From Stercorarius parasiticus (lineage: Eukaryota > Chordata > Aves > Charadriiformes > Stercorariidae): a stretch of DNA of 64,000 nt. The stretch lies in NCBI GenBank assembly GCA_013396915.1, contig VWZL01002782.1, forward strand, positions 186,714 to 250,713, written 5' to 3'. A model generated the notes under the pieces. It made no database searches and was not told where the DNA came from. It saw only the letters and a program-made list of their open reading frames with translations. Each line of letters starts with the position of its first letter. Within the stretch, counting starts at the first letter, position 1. Shown one piece after another: positions 12,541-31,756 of the stretch. A program made the position numbers and the translations under genes.

Positions 12541-12957
12541 ACATGGGCAGTGGAATTGAGTGCACCCTCAGCAAGTTTGCCAATGACACCTATCTGTGTG
12601 GTGCTGTTGACATGCTGGAAGGAAAGGATGCTATCCAGAAGGAATTTGACAGGCTTGAGAGATGGGCCCGTGTGAACCTCAAGAAGTTTAAAAAGGCCAA
12701 GTGCAACATCCTGCGTGTGGGTCGGGACAATCCCATGTACAAATACAGGCTAGGCAAAAGAGTGGATTGAGAGCAGCCCTGAGGAGGACTTGGAGGCTGT
12801 TGCTTGATGAGAAGCTCAACAGGAACCCACAAAGTGTACTTGCAGCCCAGAAACCAACCCCATCCTGGGCTGTATCAAAAGAAGCATGGTCATCAGGTCG
12901 AGGGAGGTTATTCTGCCCCTCTACTCTGCTCTCGTGAGACCCCACCTGGACCCCACT
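12541..12957 (+). mobile_element. CR1 ORF2 fragment, sense, end of reverse transcriptase
   Basis: It encodes SGIECTLSKFANDTYLCGAVD, then DAIQKEFDRLERWARVNLKKF, then KAKCNILRVGR, and after a frameshift AAQK, GCIKRS and RSREV. This is the palm end of the CR1 reverse transcriptase and the thumb. The catalytic FADD box is mutated to FAND (AAT at 12,582-12,584), so the second domain half is inactive. It stops abruptly at about 12,957 within the word for VRPHLE, where LTR sequence starts. No CR1 3' end is present. Confidence 0.85.
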
Positions 12958-13698
12958 TCACTCCTTCATTCCTGATTCTTCTACCTTCTTTCCCTGGAGT
13001 GGCACAGGGGGACCGGGAACAGGGTTTTTTGTCAGTCCATAATACTTCTTCCTCTCACTATTTTCCCCTGCTCATGCATGGGGTCCATCCCAGTTCTTCA
13101 AGAACTGCTCCAGTGTAGATTCTCTCCATGGGGTACAGTCCTTAAGGAACAGACTGCTCCTGTATGGGCTGTTCTCCATGGGCCACAGTTCCTGTTATGA
13201 GAACCTGCTCCAGCATGGGCTCTCCACAGGTGGCAGCTTCCTCCAGGGTTTATCCTCCTTCTGTGGCGTGGGATCCTCTACAGGCTGCAATGTGGATATC
13301 TGCTCCACCGTGGTCCTCCATGGGCTTCAGGGGAACAACTTGCATCACTATGATCTTCTTCACTGTCTGCAAGGGAACCTCTGCTCCGGTGCATGTAGCA
13401 CTTCCTACCCTTCCTTCCCCTCCATGTAGGTGTCTACAGGGTTGCTTCTGTCACATTTTCCTCACTCCACTCTCCCTCAGTTGCTGCACAGTGTTTTTTA
13501 CCCTTTCTTAAATATGTTATCACAAAGACGCCACCAGCATTGCTGATTGCCTCAGTTTTGGTCAGTAGTGGGTGTGTGTGTCTTGGAGCCGTCTGAAACT
13601 GCCTCCGTCCAACATGTGGGCAGCCCCTGATCTCTTCTCACAGAGGCCACTCCTGCAGCCCCCCTGCTACTAAAACCTTGCCACATAAACCGAATACA
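12958..13698 (-). mobile_element. Partial avian endogenous retrovirus LTR, antisense
   Basis: The + strand has a series of imperfect units with the theme CTGCTCCAxxxTGGGCT and CCATGGGCCACAG, then TTAAATATGTTATCACA, and ends with CTACTAAAACCTTGCCACA and AATACA. These are the words of a bird LTR family that is also present here at 15,190, 35,274 and 50,295. Read on the minus strand, TATTTAAG lies before the units, as a TATA-like box would. The retroviral 3' part of the LTR (left side on the + strand) is missing and the element abuts a CR1 at 12,957. There is no gag, pol or env. The family name is not certain. Confidence 0.65.
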
Positions 13699-15189
13699 AT
13701 CTTCATTTGTGCAGACTTCTCAGTGGCTCTTTCACATCCCACCTGCTACACTCTTCATCTGAAAAGGTCCTTTCAGCTAAGAGCTGTAAGCTGGTCCCAA
13801 ATGAAATGCCAACTCTTCCTCCTTGTAGGCAATGTCAGATGACACTGGGTGCAGTAGCTAGGATAAGCCACTCAGCCTTCTGCCGGACTGCCCCACCACA
13901 TCATTTTCGCAGAACAGAAACAAACTTGTTTTATACAGTAAATTAATAACAGATAAATAAAACAAATACCACTTTACATACTTAGGTACTTGTGATGTTT
14001 TTATTTTATACATTAGCATAATCCTCTTTTTGATAGAGCAGTGTCTCAATTACAGCTGTGTTAATAATTTCTTTGTGATTCAGAGGCAAAACTGCAAGAC
14101 CAGATGTAAAAATCAACCATCACTAAACTCATACTTTAATATAGTTTCTTTACTGATAAATGAAAAAGAAAAAAATAGCAAGAGTTCCTGTATTATTTCT
14201 AAAATCTCAACTGATATGTTGTGTAACATCTCTTACTTTTGCCAAGCATGGTTTAAAGACAAGAGAAATTTTAAAGACAAAATTACATTTCAAAACCATA
14301 CTAAAAACCTTGTTACTTTCATTTATTAAAAATAATTGAAAATAAAAATAATTTATTTTCTAATTGATGAATTGAAATATTTACTTTTATGTCTTTTTTT
14401 CCCTTTTCTTCGCAGTAATTTCTGCTTTCCTTCTGTATTCCATTTTTAATGAATTTACTCTTAAGCCCTCTGCTCCTCAGCAACTCAAACAGTTAATATC
14501 AGGCTTAAGAGCTATGAGATCTGAATTAATATCTTAATCCAGAATTGTTAAGTTTTATTGTTTCACAAAGGAAACAGTTTGATCAGCAAGAAACCTTTTC
14601 TTTTTAATTTCTGCTGTTGTGCTTACACAAGGAAGGCCTGTCCAAATATTTTCATTTAGATTACCTTGTCTTGTTTGTAAGCAACAAAAGCAGCAATCCC
14701 TCCCCAACATTCATTTTTATGTGAGAAAAAGATGTATTTCATTCTCTTGCTGGAAAACAGCAGTAAAGGAACAGCTGGCTGATGTACAGACTGGTTGGTT
14801 ATCTTACTTTGTTAAACATGCTTGTGAGTTAATCCATCAAATTTGAAGTCATTCTAGAAGAACAAAAAATTAAAAAAAATGAACCACCTATGTACATTTT
14901 TAACCGAACAGCTTCTGATGCTTTACAAATATGTAGGCAAGAGTTCAGCAGGCTGCACACGTTTCATGTTTGTGTATTTTTTCAATAAGAAACCTCAAAC
15001 AATTAGCTTTACCTGCCAAGATTTTTTCAGTGTTAGCATTTTTCCTTTCTTCTTTATAGATAAAATAATACATGAGATCACTGTGCAGTGTTTACTAGAA
15101 AAGAGTTACTTTTCCAGTAACCCTTCAGAATAGCCCAGTTCACCTAGATCACACCCAGAACATGACGTTTCCTTGCAGGAAAAAACAGC
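13699..15189. other. Intronic sequence, no gene seen
   Basis: The first 220 bases are rather GC-rich and could be further repeat debris; the rest is AT-rich. No open frame here looks coding. Confidence 0.45.
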
Positions 15190-15770
15190 TAACTGAGGAT
15201 CTCACTGAGTTTTAATTTATTGCCCATTAAGACAACATTTAGTTACTGATTCAGGATTTGAGAAACAAAAGAAGATGAAAACTTACAACACTTAGGGAAA
15301 AAATCTTTCCTCCTCCTTCATCAACTTTGTTCCAGACCCCACTCACCCCTCCCGGTCTCTGCTCCCCTTGTTCCTGCCACACTTCACCTCAACCTGCCAG
15401 TGAGGCGAGGCGGGGGGAGGTGTGTGAGGTGACAGTGCCTCCTGATTTCCTTTTTCCCTCATCCTAGTCTCCCACTCTTACCCTTTGTTTCGGCATGGCT
15501 TCCTCCAGGGGCCACACTCCCTCCAGGATGTCCCATACGTACAGTCTTCGGTGTGTCCTCGCATGCATTCCTTTCTCTGTTCCCCTTTGTGCCTCCTCCC
15601 ATGCTACCTCCTGCCTTTTCCCACAGCTCCTCTGTGGCTGCCATTTTGTAAGACAGGGGTCAGCGCCGTTGTTGGCAGAGCCAGCTGGAACCAGCTGTGA
15701 CCAGCACAGGCCGGTTCATGGCCTCCTCCCACACAGGTCATTCCTGCAGCTCCCCTGACAATTTTGCCCA
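15190..15770 (-). mobile_element. Partial avian LTR, antisense, same family as 12,958
   Basis: The + strand carries the family's middle block (GAGTTTTAATTTATTG, then GATTTGAGAAACAAA), a C-rich stretch, and the right-hand words AGCCAGCTGGAACCAGCTGTGACCAGCA and TCCTGCAGCTCCCCTG. On the minus strand AATAAA at 15,216-15,221 would be the poly(A) signal. Its left end is truncated and internal units are deleted, so it is older than the copy at 35,274. Confidence 0.55.
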
Positions 15771-16692
15771 GTACCGAGCTCTAGGTAGGCCTAAGCTGTG
15801 AGGGTGTTGGTAGTATTTTCCATATGGCATAGCTCATTTTTGTGGTTCTATCTCAAAAGAAGCAGGTTAGGAAGCAATTTATTCCATTTAACTTCTGCCA
15901 GAGCACCATTTAAGCTCCCGAGCTTCCTCACCTTTTTAGCTACAGATGCTATTATTTGATTTTTTTGCTGGCTGTCAAAGCTGTGTAAATTTTACAGCTA
16001 TACTGAGCATACAAGTGCAAAGTGAGGGGATTTGAGGATGTGAATCATGTCAATTTATAATCATCCTTGGGTTTATTTGGAATTTAAAATATGCGAGTTT
16101 TACAAATTGCACCACAAAGCCATAGAAAATGAGACTTCCATATGTCCTCAAGAAAAGTTTTATGTCCCTCTCCTCAAAAGCTGGATGAATTTTACCTAAG
16201 TTATTAATGAAAAATCTTCTGCAAAGCTATCCTTAAAAGATTTTAAGTTGATGGATGTTCTGCAATCATTTCATTTAAATTTCTGAAAGCTGTAAGGTTA
16301 TTCTGTGGATAAATTATGAACAAAGGCTGACATTTTTTATTATTGCACGTTTGTAGAAAGAGCCAACATATCATTGTTTCTCAGAAATTAGATATACAAA
16401 TATATATATCTTTAATTATATTAATATATATACATAATATATAATACAATATTATGTATGATATATAATATAATATATATTATTTTTCATTGTATATGTA
16501 CATATATATATCTTTCATCATATTTGGACTTTTTGGATATATCAGAATATTAAATGAAACTGAAACGTAATATGCTTTACACTACATATGCTGTTCTCTG
16601 CACGATAAAGACCCATTGATTTATTCTCTGATTTTGAATATTAGATTATTGAGACTGAGTTAAACTAGTTGGATAACTAGTTTTTATATAGT
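15771..16692. other. Intronic sequence with an AT tract, no gene seen
   Basis: No coding or repeat signature is seen apart from the dinucleotide-like tract at 16,390-16,512. Confidence 0.5.
16390..16512. repeat. Imperfect (TA)n tract
   Basis: Long runs of TATATA are interrupted by TAATAT, CAATAT and GTACAT. The tract is probably polymorphic and prone to assembly error. Confidence 0.8.
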
Positions 16693-17045
16693 GGGGCAAG
16701 AACACCATTGCCAAAAGGCTTGCTAACCTAGTGAGGAGATCTTTAAACTAGGTTTATTGGGGTTGGTGACCAAAGCTTGCAGGTTTGTTGGAGACCGGGG
16801 TATGGGGGGAAGCATGCATAGGGCAGATGAGGGATTTTCTTGCACTCTTTTTGAGAAAGTGAGGTGACCAGGGACACATTTCAGGAGCCTAATACACAAA
16901 TACATGCAGCATGGGAAACTGGAGTCCTGCAATAGATGCATACAGGCTCTCCAAGAGTGGTGAGTAGGGAACACAAGGAGTAAGTGTTGTACTTTGTGCA
17001 AAGGAGGGAGCAGAGGGAACTCTACTAGAAAATGGCATTGCCTGT
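16693..17045 (+). mobile_element. CR1 fragment across the ORF1-ORF2 junction, sense
   Basis: It opens with GKNTIAKRLANLVRRSLN and a stop (16,694-16,750), which is the C-terminus of CR1 ORF1 after the esterase domain. A non-coding link follows. Then come words of the start of ORF2: TNTCSMG at about 16,890-16,912, and after an internal deletion WSPAIDAYRL at about 16,920-16,950, as in the endonuclease word WSAAMDGYKLF. It lacks both CR1 ends. The 129-codon open frame on the opposite strand here is only its shadow. Confidence 0.65.
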
Positions 17046-22868
<5,823 letters not shown>

Positions 22869-25800
22869 TAAGTCAACTATTGCAATTTTACTGTGGTAAA
22901 AAAAAAGATGGTGAACTGTGGGAGGATAACTTTTGTTACTTTTTATGTTTGTCAATACGTAGTCTTGCTGAAAACAAACAAACAAAAAAGAGCTATGGCA
23001 TAAATGTTGGTATTCCAATTACAGCTGTAAAATAATTTCCAAAGGATGTAACATTGAGATGAAAAGCACTACAGACTCATTTACCTTATTGTGTGTAGAT
23101 CTAACCATTTTAACCATTACTGTATTAAAATGTATATATTTAGAAACAGAATGGAATGGACTGGTACGGATTGGTGGAGCTTTCAGGGAGTTTCGTAATG
23201 TCAGAAAGTAAATGGCATGGGCTCCTTTCAGCACAGAGATGGGGGAAGGAGCACTGGTCACACCTGTTGTTCACAGATTCTCTCTGGAGGAGTTTCTGTA
23301 CAGAGAACCATATACGAGGTCTCACTGAATAATGTGCTGGGGATATGGCTGGTGTTACACTGATCTAGAAATTTCCATCCTGATCCATAAGATACAACAC
23401 CCTAAGATAAGTAGCTACAGCACTTTCAGGTTTTGGTTTTATTCCATATACACTACCTTTAGGGAGGATTTCTGTTTGATTGTTGACTTAGCAGTAGTAA
23501 CAATATTTTTGCTAGACTTGTTTCTGCAATTCTTGATCTCAGTGTAGATGCATTGTGTAAAACAAGTAGAAGAAATAGCAAGATCAGATTCAGTTAAGTA
23601 TGAAATATAAATTATTCATTCTGTGGTTTTCTGGTCTGGTAGTTTTATGGTAACAGAGCATCACACTACTCAAGAAACTCGTGAATATGACAAATCCTTG
23701 TGTTTGTTATATTGGTTTAGATATAGTGTTGTTTCACAAAACAGAGGATGTATACAAAACCGTAAATAATAGTGATGCTCTCCACTAAAATCTTAAGCTC
23801 TTAACTGGTTCATAAAGCATTATGAGGGTTCTGCACAACAGACAGAGGCATTTGAACAACAGGTGATACAACAGGTGGTTGGCTAGCCGCATTAAAATCA
23901 GTAGAGTCTTGTTTTCTTGTTATTCATACAAAAAGAATAAACATAGCATAGACCAAACAAACTAAATTATTTTTAATTTTATAATAAGAAAATATCCTAA
24001 ATAAGATAATTATATTGTTTCAAAAGTATCAGTCTCAGTTTCTACAAGTGGTGCTCAGAAGTAATATTCCTTACTACTTCAGGGTATAGTAGAAGCCTAT
24101 ACAACAAGTCTCAGCTTTAGCAAATAGTATTTCATAATTTGAGTTAATTCATACTGCCACCTACATAGTTAATTACCTGTATTAGAATATTACTTAATTG
24201 CCATTGAGTTTTTCAAGCTGTTAAACTGAAATCTTTTGAACTAGCTGTCAGCTAAAATAATTTTTTAAACAATAATTTATAATAATTATTAGTGAGGTAA
24301 CACCAATGACACACAGACAATATGAATCACTTGAATAGCTAAATGTGCATTCAATTATTCTTGAATGTGTTTTACGTATTCAGTCATGAGCTTCAAACAA
24401 TGATTTAATTTTTTTTATGCAAAAGGCTATGGCTAATTTTAAATGAGAGAATATGATTACTTTATATATAAAAATTCTCATATTATCTGTTTACAAAACA
24501 TGAAAAATTACAATTCTAATATAATAATTGCTCGTGTAGAGAAAAAGATTGAGAGCATATTCTTGTCATTTATATTCCCTGAATTAGACTGATGTATTTA
24601 ATTATGCAAAAGTATCCCCCCCATATGTTAGGAAAAATAGATTTGGAAAGCTTAATTAACAACAATTTGTTAATTAGATTTACATTGGTAACACATTATA
24701 TCCCCTTAGACTATAGCTTGATGTTTAGTTCAAGATATCTTAGTTCATAAAGTCTACATAGAACTATACTTCTAAAACTAAAACCAGGCTCTTGTTCTTT
24801 CATTCTGGAAAACAAATAGTACATAATTTGCAAAACTACTAAAAACATATTGGTTGATCTGGATAGTAAATAGTATTATAAAACATTTTCTTAGACATTT
24901 TGTTGCTTTACATGACTATTACACCTATTAATTAAAAAAAAACCTCAAACTTTCTTCTGCACATCTGATGTGTAACAAAATATCCCTACTTATTGGTTCT
25001 AAGTAGCACAAGGAGCTAGAATATACATCAAGTAGGTAGTGTGGGCTTATCCTCAAGACAAGACTTGGAATTCTTCATGAAGTGCTAACTTTCCATAGTC
25101 TTCCAATCAGTTATTATAATATTTCAGTTATAACAAGTCTTTCCTTTCAGAAAATCTTGATAGGCCATTTTCATTTAAGTAGTGGGAAAAAAAATGAATA
25201 GATGTTCTTCAGGATTTTTCTTGTGTAATATCAAGGGCTGATTCTGACATTTGGTAACTTGAATTGTAGGAAGGTGTTTTTTTTCATTTTGGAAGTGAAA
25301 CTTAGAGAAAATTAGTTTGAGGAAACAATTTTCCCCATTTTTTCTCAACAAAACAAAAATCTGAAAATAAATGAGATTTAGTGAAATGTTCCTTTTTTGC
25401 CTAAGTGAAAAGTTAGGGTTTGAGACATTCATTAGTGAAAGAAATAGCAATGTCATTATGGGATAATTTATCCAGCATGTGGAAGTTCAGAGTTAAATAT
25501 CCTGAGAGCATCTGAACATGTAAGAGTTTTCTAATACTTGCCTCTAGGATACTTTGGTTGGAATGTCTCAGTGCCTTATTTGTCTGTCGGTAACTTTTAA
25601 GGGAATATTTAATAATCACTGAGCAGAAAACTGGAATGATTCTCTAGGCTGCTTTGACATGGGTATCCTGGATTCCAGCATGCACTCTAGTCTGAACTGT
25701 TAAGAAAATTGCTAAGACTCGAGTTAAATTGTACAGACAAAGTGGTAGAACCTCCTTCCCAGAATACTCTTATGAAAGATGTGCTGAGAATAGTCAGATG

Positions 25801-28800
25801 AGAGCAGATGAGGATGAAAAGTATATATTTCTCACTGTCCTAGGCAGAGACATTGTTCTGTATCTTCTACGCCTGATTACCAGCTTAATCTAGCTGTTGA
25901 AAAATAAGTTAACAATTATACAATTTTTCCTCCTACACATTTTGTTATTACAAAAAAAAAAAAGTCTACAAAGTTATTAGGCTAATTGAACTTGAAATGA
26001 TGATTAGTTTTGAATTAACCAATATGGTTTTGGTGGATAGACTGGAAAGTGATAGAAAATAATGGTTGTCATAAAGTATGTGCTTAAAACTCTCATTCAG
26101 GGAACTACTTTCGTAGTCTGAATAAGGATCACAATTTGTTTTCAAAGAACACATCATGCAATTTTTTTATTATTTGTTAACATGAAGATGTGTGTTAATG
26201 TGAAGGTGTTTGAGAGTGTATCAGTCTCTCAAATGTTGTAGGAAAAATGTACTTCACTTCTACTATGAAAAAAAGCCAAACAAAACAGCAAAGTTTTCAT
26301 CTCTGTTCTCCTAAGAGTGTACTTCTAAGAAAATCTGTGTAGTGTTTAACATTTCACCTACCACTGACATGTTCATACAAAATAGTAGGACACCTAAGTA
26401 CTTTATTATCAAAGACAAATTTGAAATATGATATACTTACTCCTTTTAAAACAAAATAACTTACCTCACTTCTCTCTTACTGATAGTATATTCTTGGGTA
26501 TTTCAAAATGTTTCCCATTTAATTTTGTAAAATGTAAAGGAGGCTTAGTTCAGGTCCATAGTTAAGTGAAGTATTGTATTGACCATCACTCTGTTTCTGA
26601 TTTTAGCCAAATTATAATTTTTTCCTGTATAAATATAGATACAATGTGAAATGATAAGTACTGAATGAAATTTGTGTTTGTGAAACCATAAGCAATTTAT
26701 TTCTGTTCTGAAATATATTTAAATATTTCATCGTTTGATACTGCCTATTTTGTGTGTCATATCACTTGCATTAAAATAGAGAGCTGTTAGAGTACAATGG
26801 CTAAGAAAATTAATTTCTCCCTTGCAACAATGATTTTGCACTTTTTTTTTTCCTAACAGAAACACTCCCTTTGCATTCATTTTAAATATTCTGTGGAGAA
26901 TAAAATTACATTTTGTGAAAAAAAACCCTTTCCCTTAACTTAGATGCAACAAAAATCTATCCAGTTTTAAAAGTTTTTTTCTGAAATACTTAAAACTCTT
27001 TTGATCCATTTTACAGACTTCCTCAAGATAGCCTTTTAGCTTAAGACTCCCTTGCAGATTTTATGAAGGAGAGAGAATAAGAACAGAAAAATGAGGGTCT
27101 CTGTTTTGGTTGCCAAATCAGAATTTATTCCAAGTAACTAGTTATTTGTTTCTTATCAGTTTGGATCTATCCTTGACATGGGAACATTCCTGATGAATTT
27201 TTCGGTGGATATGATGTGTTTACATTCAATTTTTTTATATTGTGAACTTAATTTGCTTGCTCTTCTGTATAGCACAGCTGAGGACAATTTAATGAGCACA
27301 CTTTATTCGTTACAAATTTGTGGCAATCATAATTTCCCTGTAAGAGTTTTGTGAAGCCATTTCTCATTTTAAATATATATATTTATGAAGGCTGGAAGCT
27401 CAAATAAAAATATGAGAAAATATCTAGTCATAAGGAAATAATATCCGTGTACTAATTGACCAGTAGCTTTAAACACAGTGTTCTTGAATATAACAGTAGA
27501 TTCTCTTTACATTTGGTAAGAAGATAATTACATTTTAACTTCAAGTGTTGTTGTAATATTGCAGCTGCTGGCTTTTTTTCTGAATCCAAGCTTGCAAACT
27601 CTGTTAATGAAGTTTTAAAATATTAGTAGTATGTTTAGAAAGCAGTTAGGCAAATAATACGCAGTGTTTTATGGAGAAACAATATGCTTAAATAAATATT
27701 TATGGAGAATAAATTTTATGATAAATAAACTAAACGTAATTTACCTCTAAGTTAAATAAATTTCACAGAGAAAAAAATAGTTTTATAAAGTTTTGGTGAT
27801 GATGTAGCATGTTATTGCAGTAGCATCTGAACATCATTAAGAATAGCCATTTTGGATCAGTAACTGTTTATGTTTCAAGTTCAGTGTCTGACAGTGGCAA
27901 TAGCAGTTGCTTAGGAAAAGAATAAAAGACATGAGGATGATACAGTGTGCTCTTCGCCCTTGTGTAGTCTCCCACCTTCTGTAGGTAGTGACTTAGAAAC
28001 TTCTTGAACAAACATTTGCCTTAAAATCATGTGTTAAATACCTGTAAATAGATTTTTCATTTGTTAATTAGCCATTCTTCAAGACTCTCTGGAAAGTACT
28101 AAATGAGCGGGTTTTTTAAATCCAAGCGGGATGTATCAATGAGTTCCCTCTTATCCACTCAATCATGTATTCCTTAAAATAACCTTAATTGATCTGTCAG
28201 TCATAACTTTCCCCTATAGAAGCTGTATCAAGCTTTCCTTGCATTCTTCCCTATATATTCTCTTCCCTTTTACCATTTTAATCACTTATTTAAAGTAATT
28301 AAACATACCAGCCTGTGGCTTTCTCTTCATTTTGAAATAACTTAGCTCCTCACTTTCTTCCCAAGTCCTGGATACCTGATCATTAATGTTGCGTGAGGAT
28401 CTGTTTTGCTCAAGATTCCTCTCTCCCTGAAACTGAACGAGATTCAGTTGTGGGATCAAGATGTCCTAGGTTCCACCTCGATTCACAGCATGAACAAGAA
28501 TATGTTGGGCTCATCTTCATTATTCATAAGGTAGTTGTTGATTACTATTCCAGAATGGCACTATGCATTTTGATAGCATCACAGATTTTCTCAAGCTTGT
28601 AGCCTTTATACCATGTTGTAAAAATATCGCCCTGGAGGTTTACAATACACGTGACAACAGCACATTACCTCAGACATTTTAAGCAGTAAGAACAGAAAAA
28701 AAAATATATCTTAGAACAATGGAGAAGGGCCCAGAGGAAATTTTGTCCAAGTGCTACCCAACCTGAATGTTGTCCATTCACTCTAGATGAGCCTGATGCC

Positions 28801-29168
28801 CTGGTATCATTCCTTGGGACAATCGGTTTTAGCCTATAGGCCTCCTGTAATATCTAGAATACAAAGTCTCTCATTCTCATATTCCTCAACAATACTTTTT
28901 CTAAAGTACATGTGGCATCTTATGTGCCATTTTCCATGGCTTTACTGTAGTTTGCAATTTAACGATGGTGAAAATTAGTATTTCCTGACTCTTAATCCCA
29001 TTTTGCTAGTGCTATGAAAGAACAAAATGATAAATATTCAGTGCTTTGAAGAATGTATAAACAGTATTAGTGAAGAATACATCAACTAGTGCTAATTAAA
29101 ATCAAAGTGAGGATGAGCAGACAGATCATAGTTATTATGTAAAAGGGTTTTATTTTGGGGTTTGGTGC

Positions 29169-29185
29169 TTTTTTTTTTTTTTTTT
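29169..29185. repeat. Poly-T run
   Basis: Seventeen T in a row, followed by GAGGGG. No adjacent repeat body is recognised. Confidence 0.85.
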
Positions 29186-29966
29186 GAGGGGTGGAGATAA
29201 AAGTTAATTCATGTTAGACATCTACATGGTAATTTTTAATGGCCAGTTCAGCTACAATAGAAATTAGCCTTCAGGAGGCATTTAAAAATTAAGTATACTG
29301 TTTTTGATGGTTAACCTACAACAGATGCATGCATTAACACAACAGGTTCTCATGCCATCCAGTATGCGGGTGACCGGTCAGAACCCACAGCTTTCTGGTC
29401 ATAACGTAACAGTCAGTGAAAAAGAAAATAAGACATTCTTGTATGCTTACTGTATGTTTATTTCTTCTGCATACTGTAGATCATGCAAGTGAAAAAACAC
29501 ACCAAAATGCAGCAATCTAGAGCTTCAAAAATGAGCCTTGAACAAATGACCCACCCCACCCTGAAGTTAAAAAAGCCTACTCAAATAATTGTGTCAAATT
29601 CAATAAATCTTTTTAACCCATAAACTTTTAAACTATTTTTAAGGTTAACAGTTTTACATGTTTCCAAATGAAATACAATGAATTTTCATTATTTTGAAAC
29701 CCTGAGGGTAAATTCACCTAAGTATATTTTAAAAATTTAAACATTTGAAAGTTAAATGCAGTTTCCCTGTGACATAATTCCTGAACCACGTCAATATTCT
29801 GATACCCTATGTCAACATAGGCATAATAACATGAGAAATGGTACAGAAAAGAGAAAAAGGATGGAAACAGTATCTACAGGGAGAGGAATAAGATAGACAA
29901 AAGATTTTAGATCTTGAAAAAAATAAGTGAGAAAGTATATGAAAGATTCATAAAATTATAAATATT

Positions 29967-30530
29967 TGTTGTTATTTAACCCCAACCAGCAACTAGGACC
30001 ACGCAGCCGCTCACTCCCCCGGCTGGGATCTGGAAGAGAATCAGAAGAGTAAAAGTGGGAAAACTTGTGTGTTGAGATAAAAACAGTTTAATAAATAAAG
30101 GAAAAGCCGCACAGAAGCAGAGCAAAAGAAGGAATTCATTCACTACTTCCCATCTGCAGCCATCTCCAGGAAAGCAGGGCTCCATGAGGCATAATGGTTA
30201 CTTGGGAAGACAAACACCATAGTCTGAACATAACCCACCTTCCTTCTTCTTTCCTCAGCTTTATATACTGAGTATGACATTGCATGGTATGGAATATCCC
30301 TTTGGTCAGTTGGGGTCAGCTATCCCAGTTGTGTCCCCTCCCAGATTCCTGTGCATCCCCAGCCTACTTGCTGGTGGGGCTGTATGAGGGGCAGAAGGGA
30401 CCTTGACTGCTTAGCCACAACCAAAACACCAGTGTGCTAGCAACACTGTTTCCCATCCCAAAATGCAAAACATAGCCCTATACCAGCTGCTAGTAAGAAA
30501 CTTAACTTTATCACAACTGAAACCATGACA
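29967..30530 (-). mobile_element. Solo endogenous retrovirus LTR with target-site duplication, antisense
   Basis: The 564-bp element runs from TG at 29,967 to CA at 30,530. It is flanked by the 5-bp direct repeat ATATT (29,962-29,966 and 30,531-30,535), the sign of a complete insertion later reduced to one LTR. On the minus strand it starts TGTCATGGTTTCAG, has the family words GCTGACCCCAACTGACC and GGATATTCCATACC, a TATA box (TATATAAAG within 30,259-30,269), then ATTAAA at 30,087-30,092 followed by CTGTTTTTATCTCAACAC, as expected for U3-R-U5. It is the same family as the LTR at 46,427. A 5-bp duplication suits an ERVL-like element, but a 6-bp reading (AATATT) is also possible, so the class is open. 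Confidence 0.85.
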
Positions 30531-30535
30531 ATATT

Positions 30536-31756
30536 ATATATCAGGTAAATAAGGAACATTCATTATTTATTTCTTACACTAAAATAAGTAGGGATGCTCA
30601 ATGATTTGTCAGGCAGAAGATTTAAAACAAAAAGGTAGAACTTTTCTGCAACATACATAATTAAGTTTTGGAAGTCATTGGCATGTGATGTTATATATAG
30701 AAAAATGATTGAAAAATGGATCAGAAATTCATAAACGGAAAGTTTATCAAAGGTTATTAAACATAAAGGCCTGCTTGCAGGGGTCCATTCAAGAAGCCTG
30801 CAGTCCATAAAATTGCTGGAAATTGTTATAATGTATAAAGGGATGAATCTTATTCTGTATAATCAGTTTCTGACACTCCTGGTGAATTATCTGTTACTGC
30901 TCATTGTCAGAAATAAAATATTAGTCTCAGTGTATTTCTGTTCTAACACATCAGTACATACATTCTTAGATACCATCAAGGATATGATGGGTATTTTACA
31001 GGGTATTATAATTCCAGTCAGTAAGAGAATTTTGCATGATTTATATAAACCAAAGAAAGAATCATTACTGACATGTATCAGGAGTAGTAGTTTTGCATCT
31101 GTAAAACATTTTGCTGGATGAAGTTTAGAACTTTTTGGTTTATGTTATAAAAATATTCTGCCTTCATATAAGGCTTGCGATAAGAAAACATAAAGCTGCC
31201 AAGCCACTATTTAAGGCTTCGGCAAATACAGAAGCTAATATTTCATCTGGCATTATCTAATGTTTAATCATAATCAATGTTAAGATGTGAGCAGTATTTT
31301 AAACATCATTTTTGTTTGGTTTCATTTTCCAGTCAATGAGGAATTTTTATTGGACTTTTCTTCCCTCTACTAAAAGGCTTATTAATTAAGATATTTATAT
31401 ACCTCGATTAAGTGAGCTCCTGGTCTTCTTTCTTGGCTGAGGAGACTTTTTGAATCTTTCTGTGTAAGATGCAGTAGAGTAAGTTGCTGGAGCCTTCACA
31501 CCTCTCCATCAACCTTTTCTGTACCCAAACCTGCATCATTGGATTGGTATATTTGAATCAGCAGAAAAACTACCTACCACACAGTACATATTCTCTCATC
31601 CTTGAAATATATGACACAAGTTCTGACATCTTTCATGCGGATGTATTGCGCTGCCACACAACTTGTTTTCCCCATTATTTTTTATGTGAGAGGATAAACT
31701 TTTCGCATCATCTATGTTTGCTGAGCAAGAACATACTGGTCTGCATGTAGAGAGGT
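30536..31756. other. Intronic sequence, no gene seen
   Basis: The stretch is AT-rich. The 102-codon frame at 30,813 has no recognisable domain and ordinary AT-driven composition. Confidence 0.5.
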
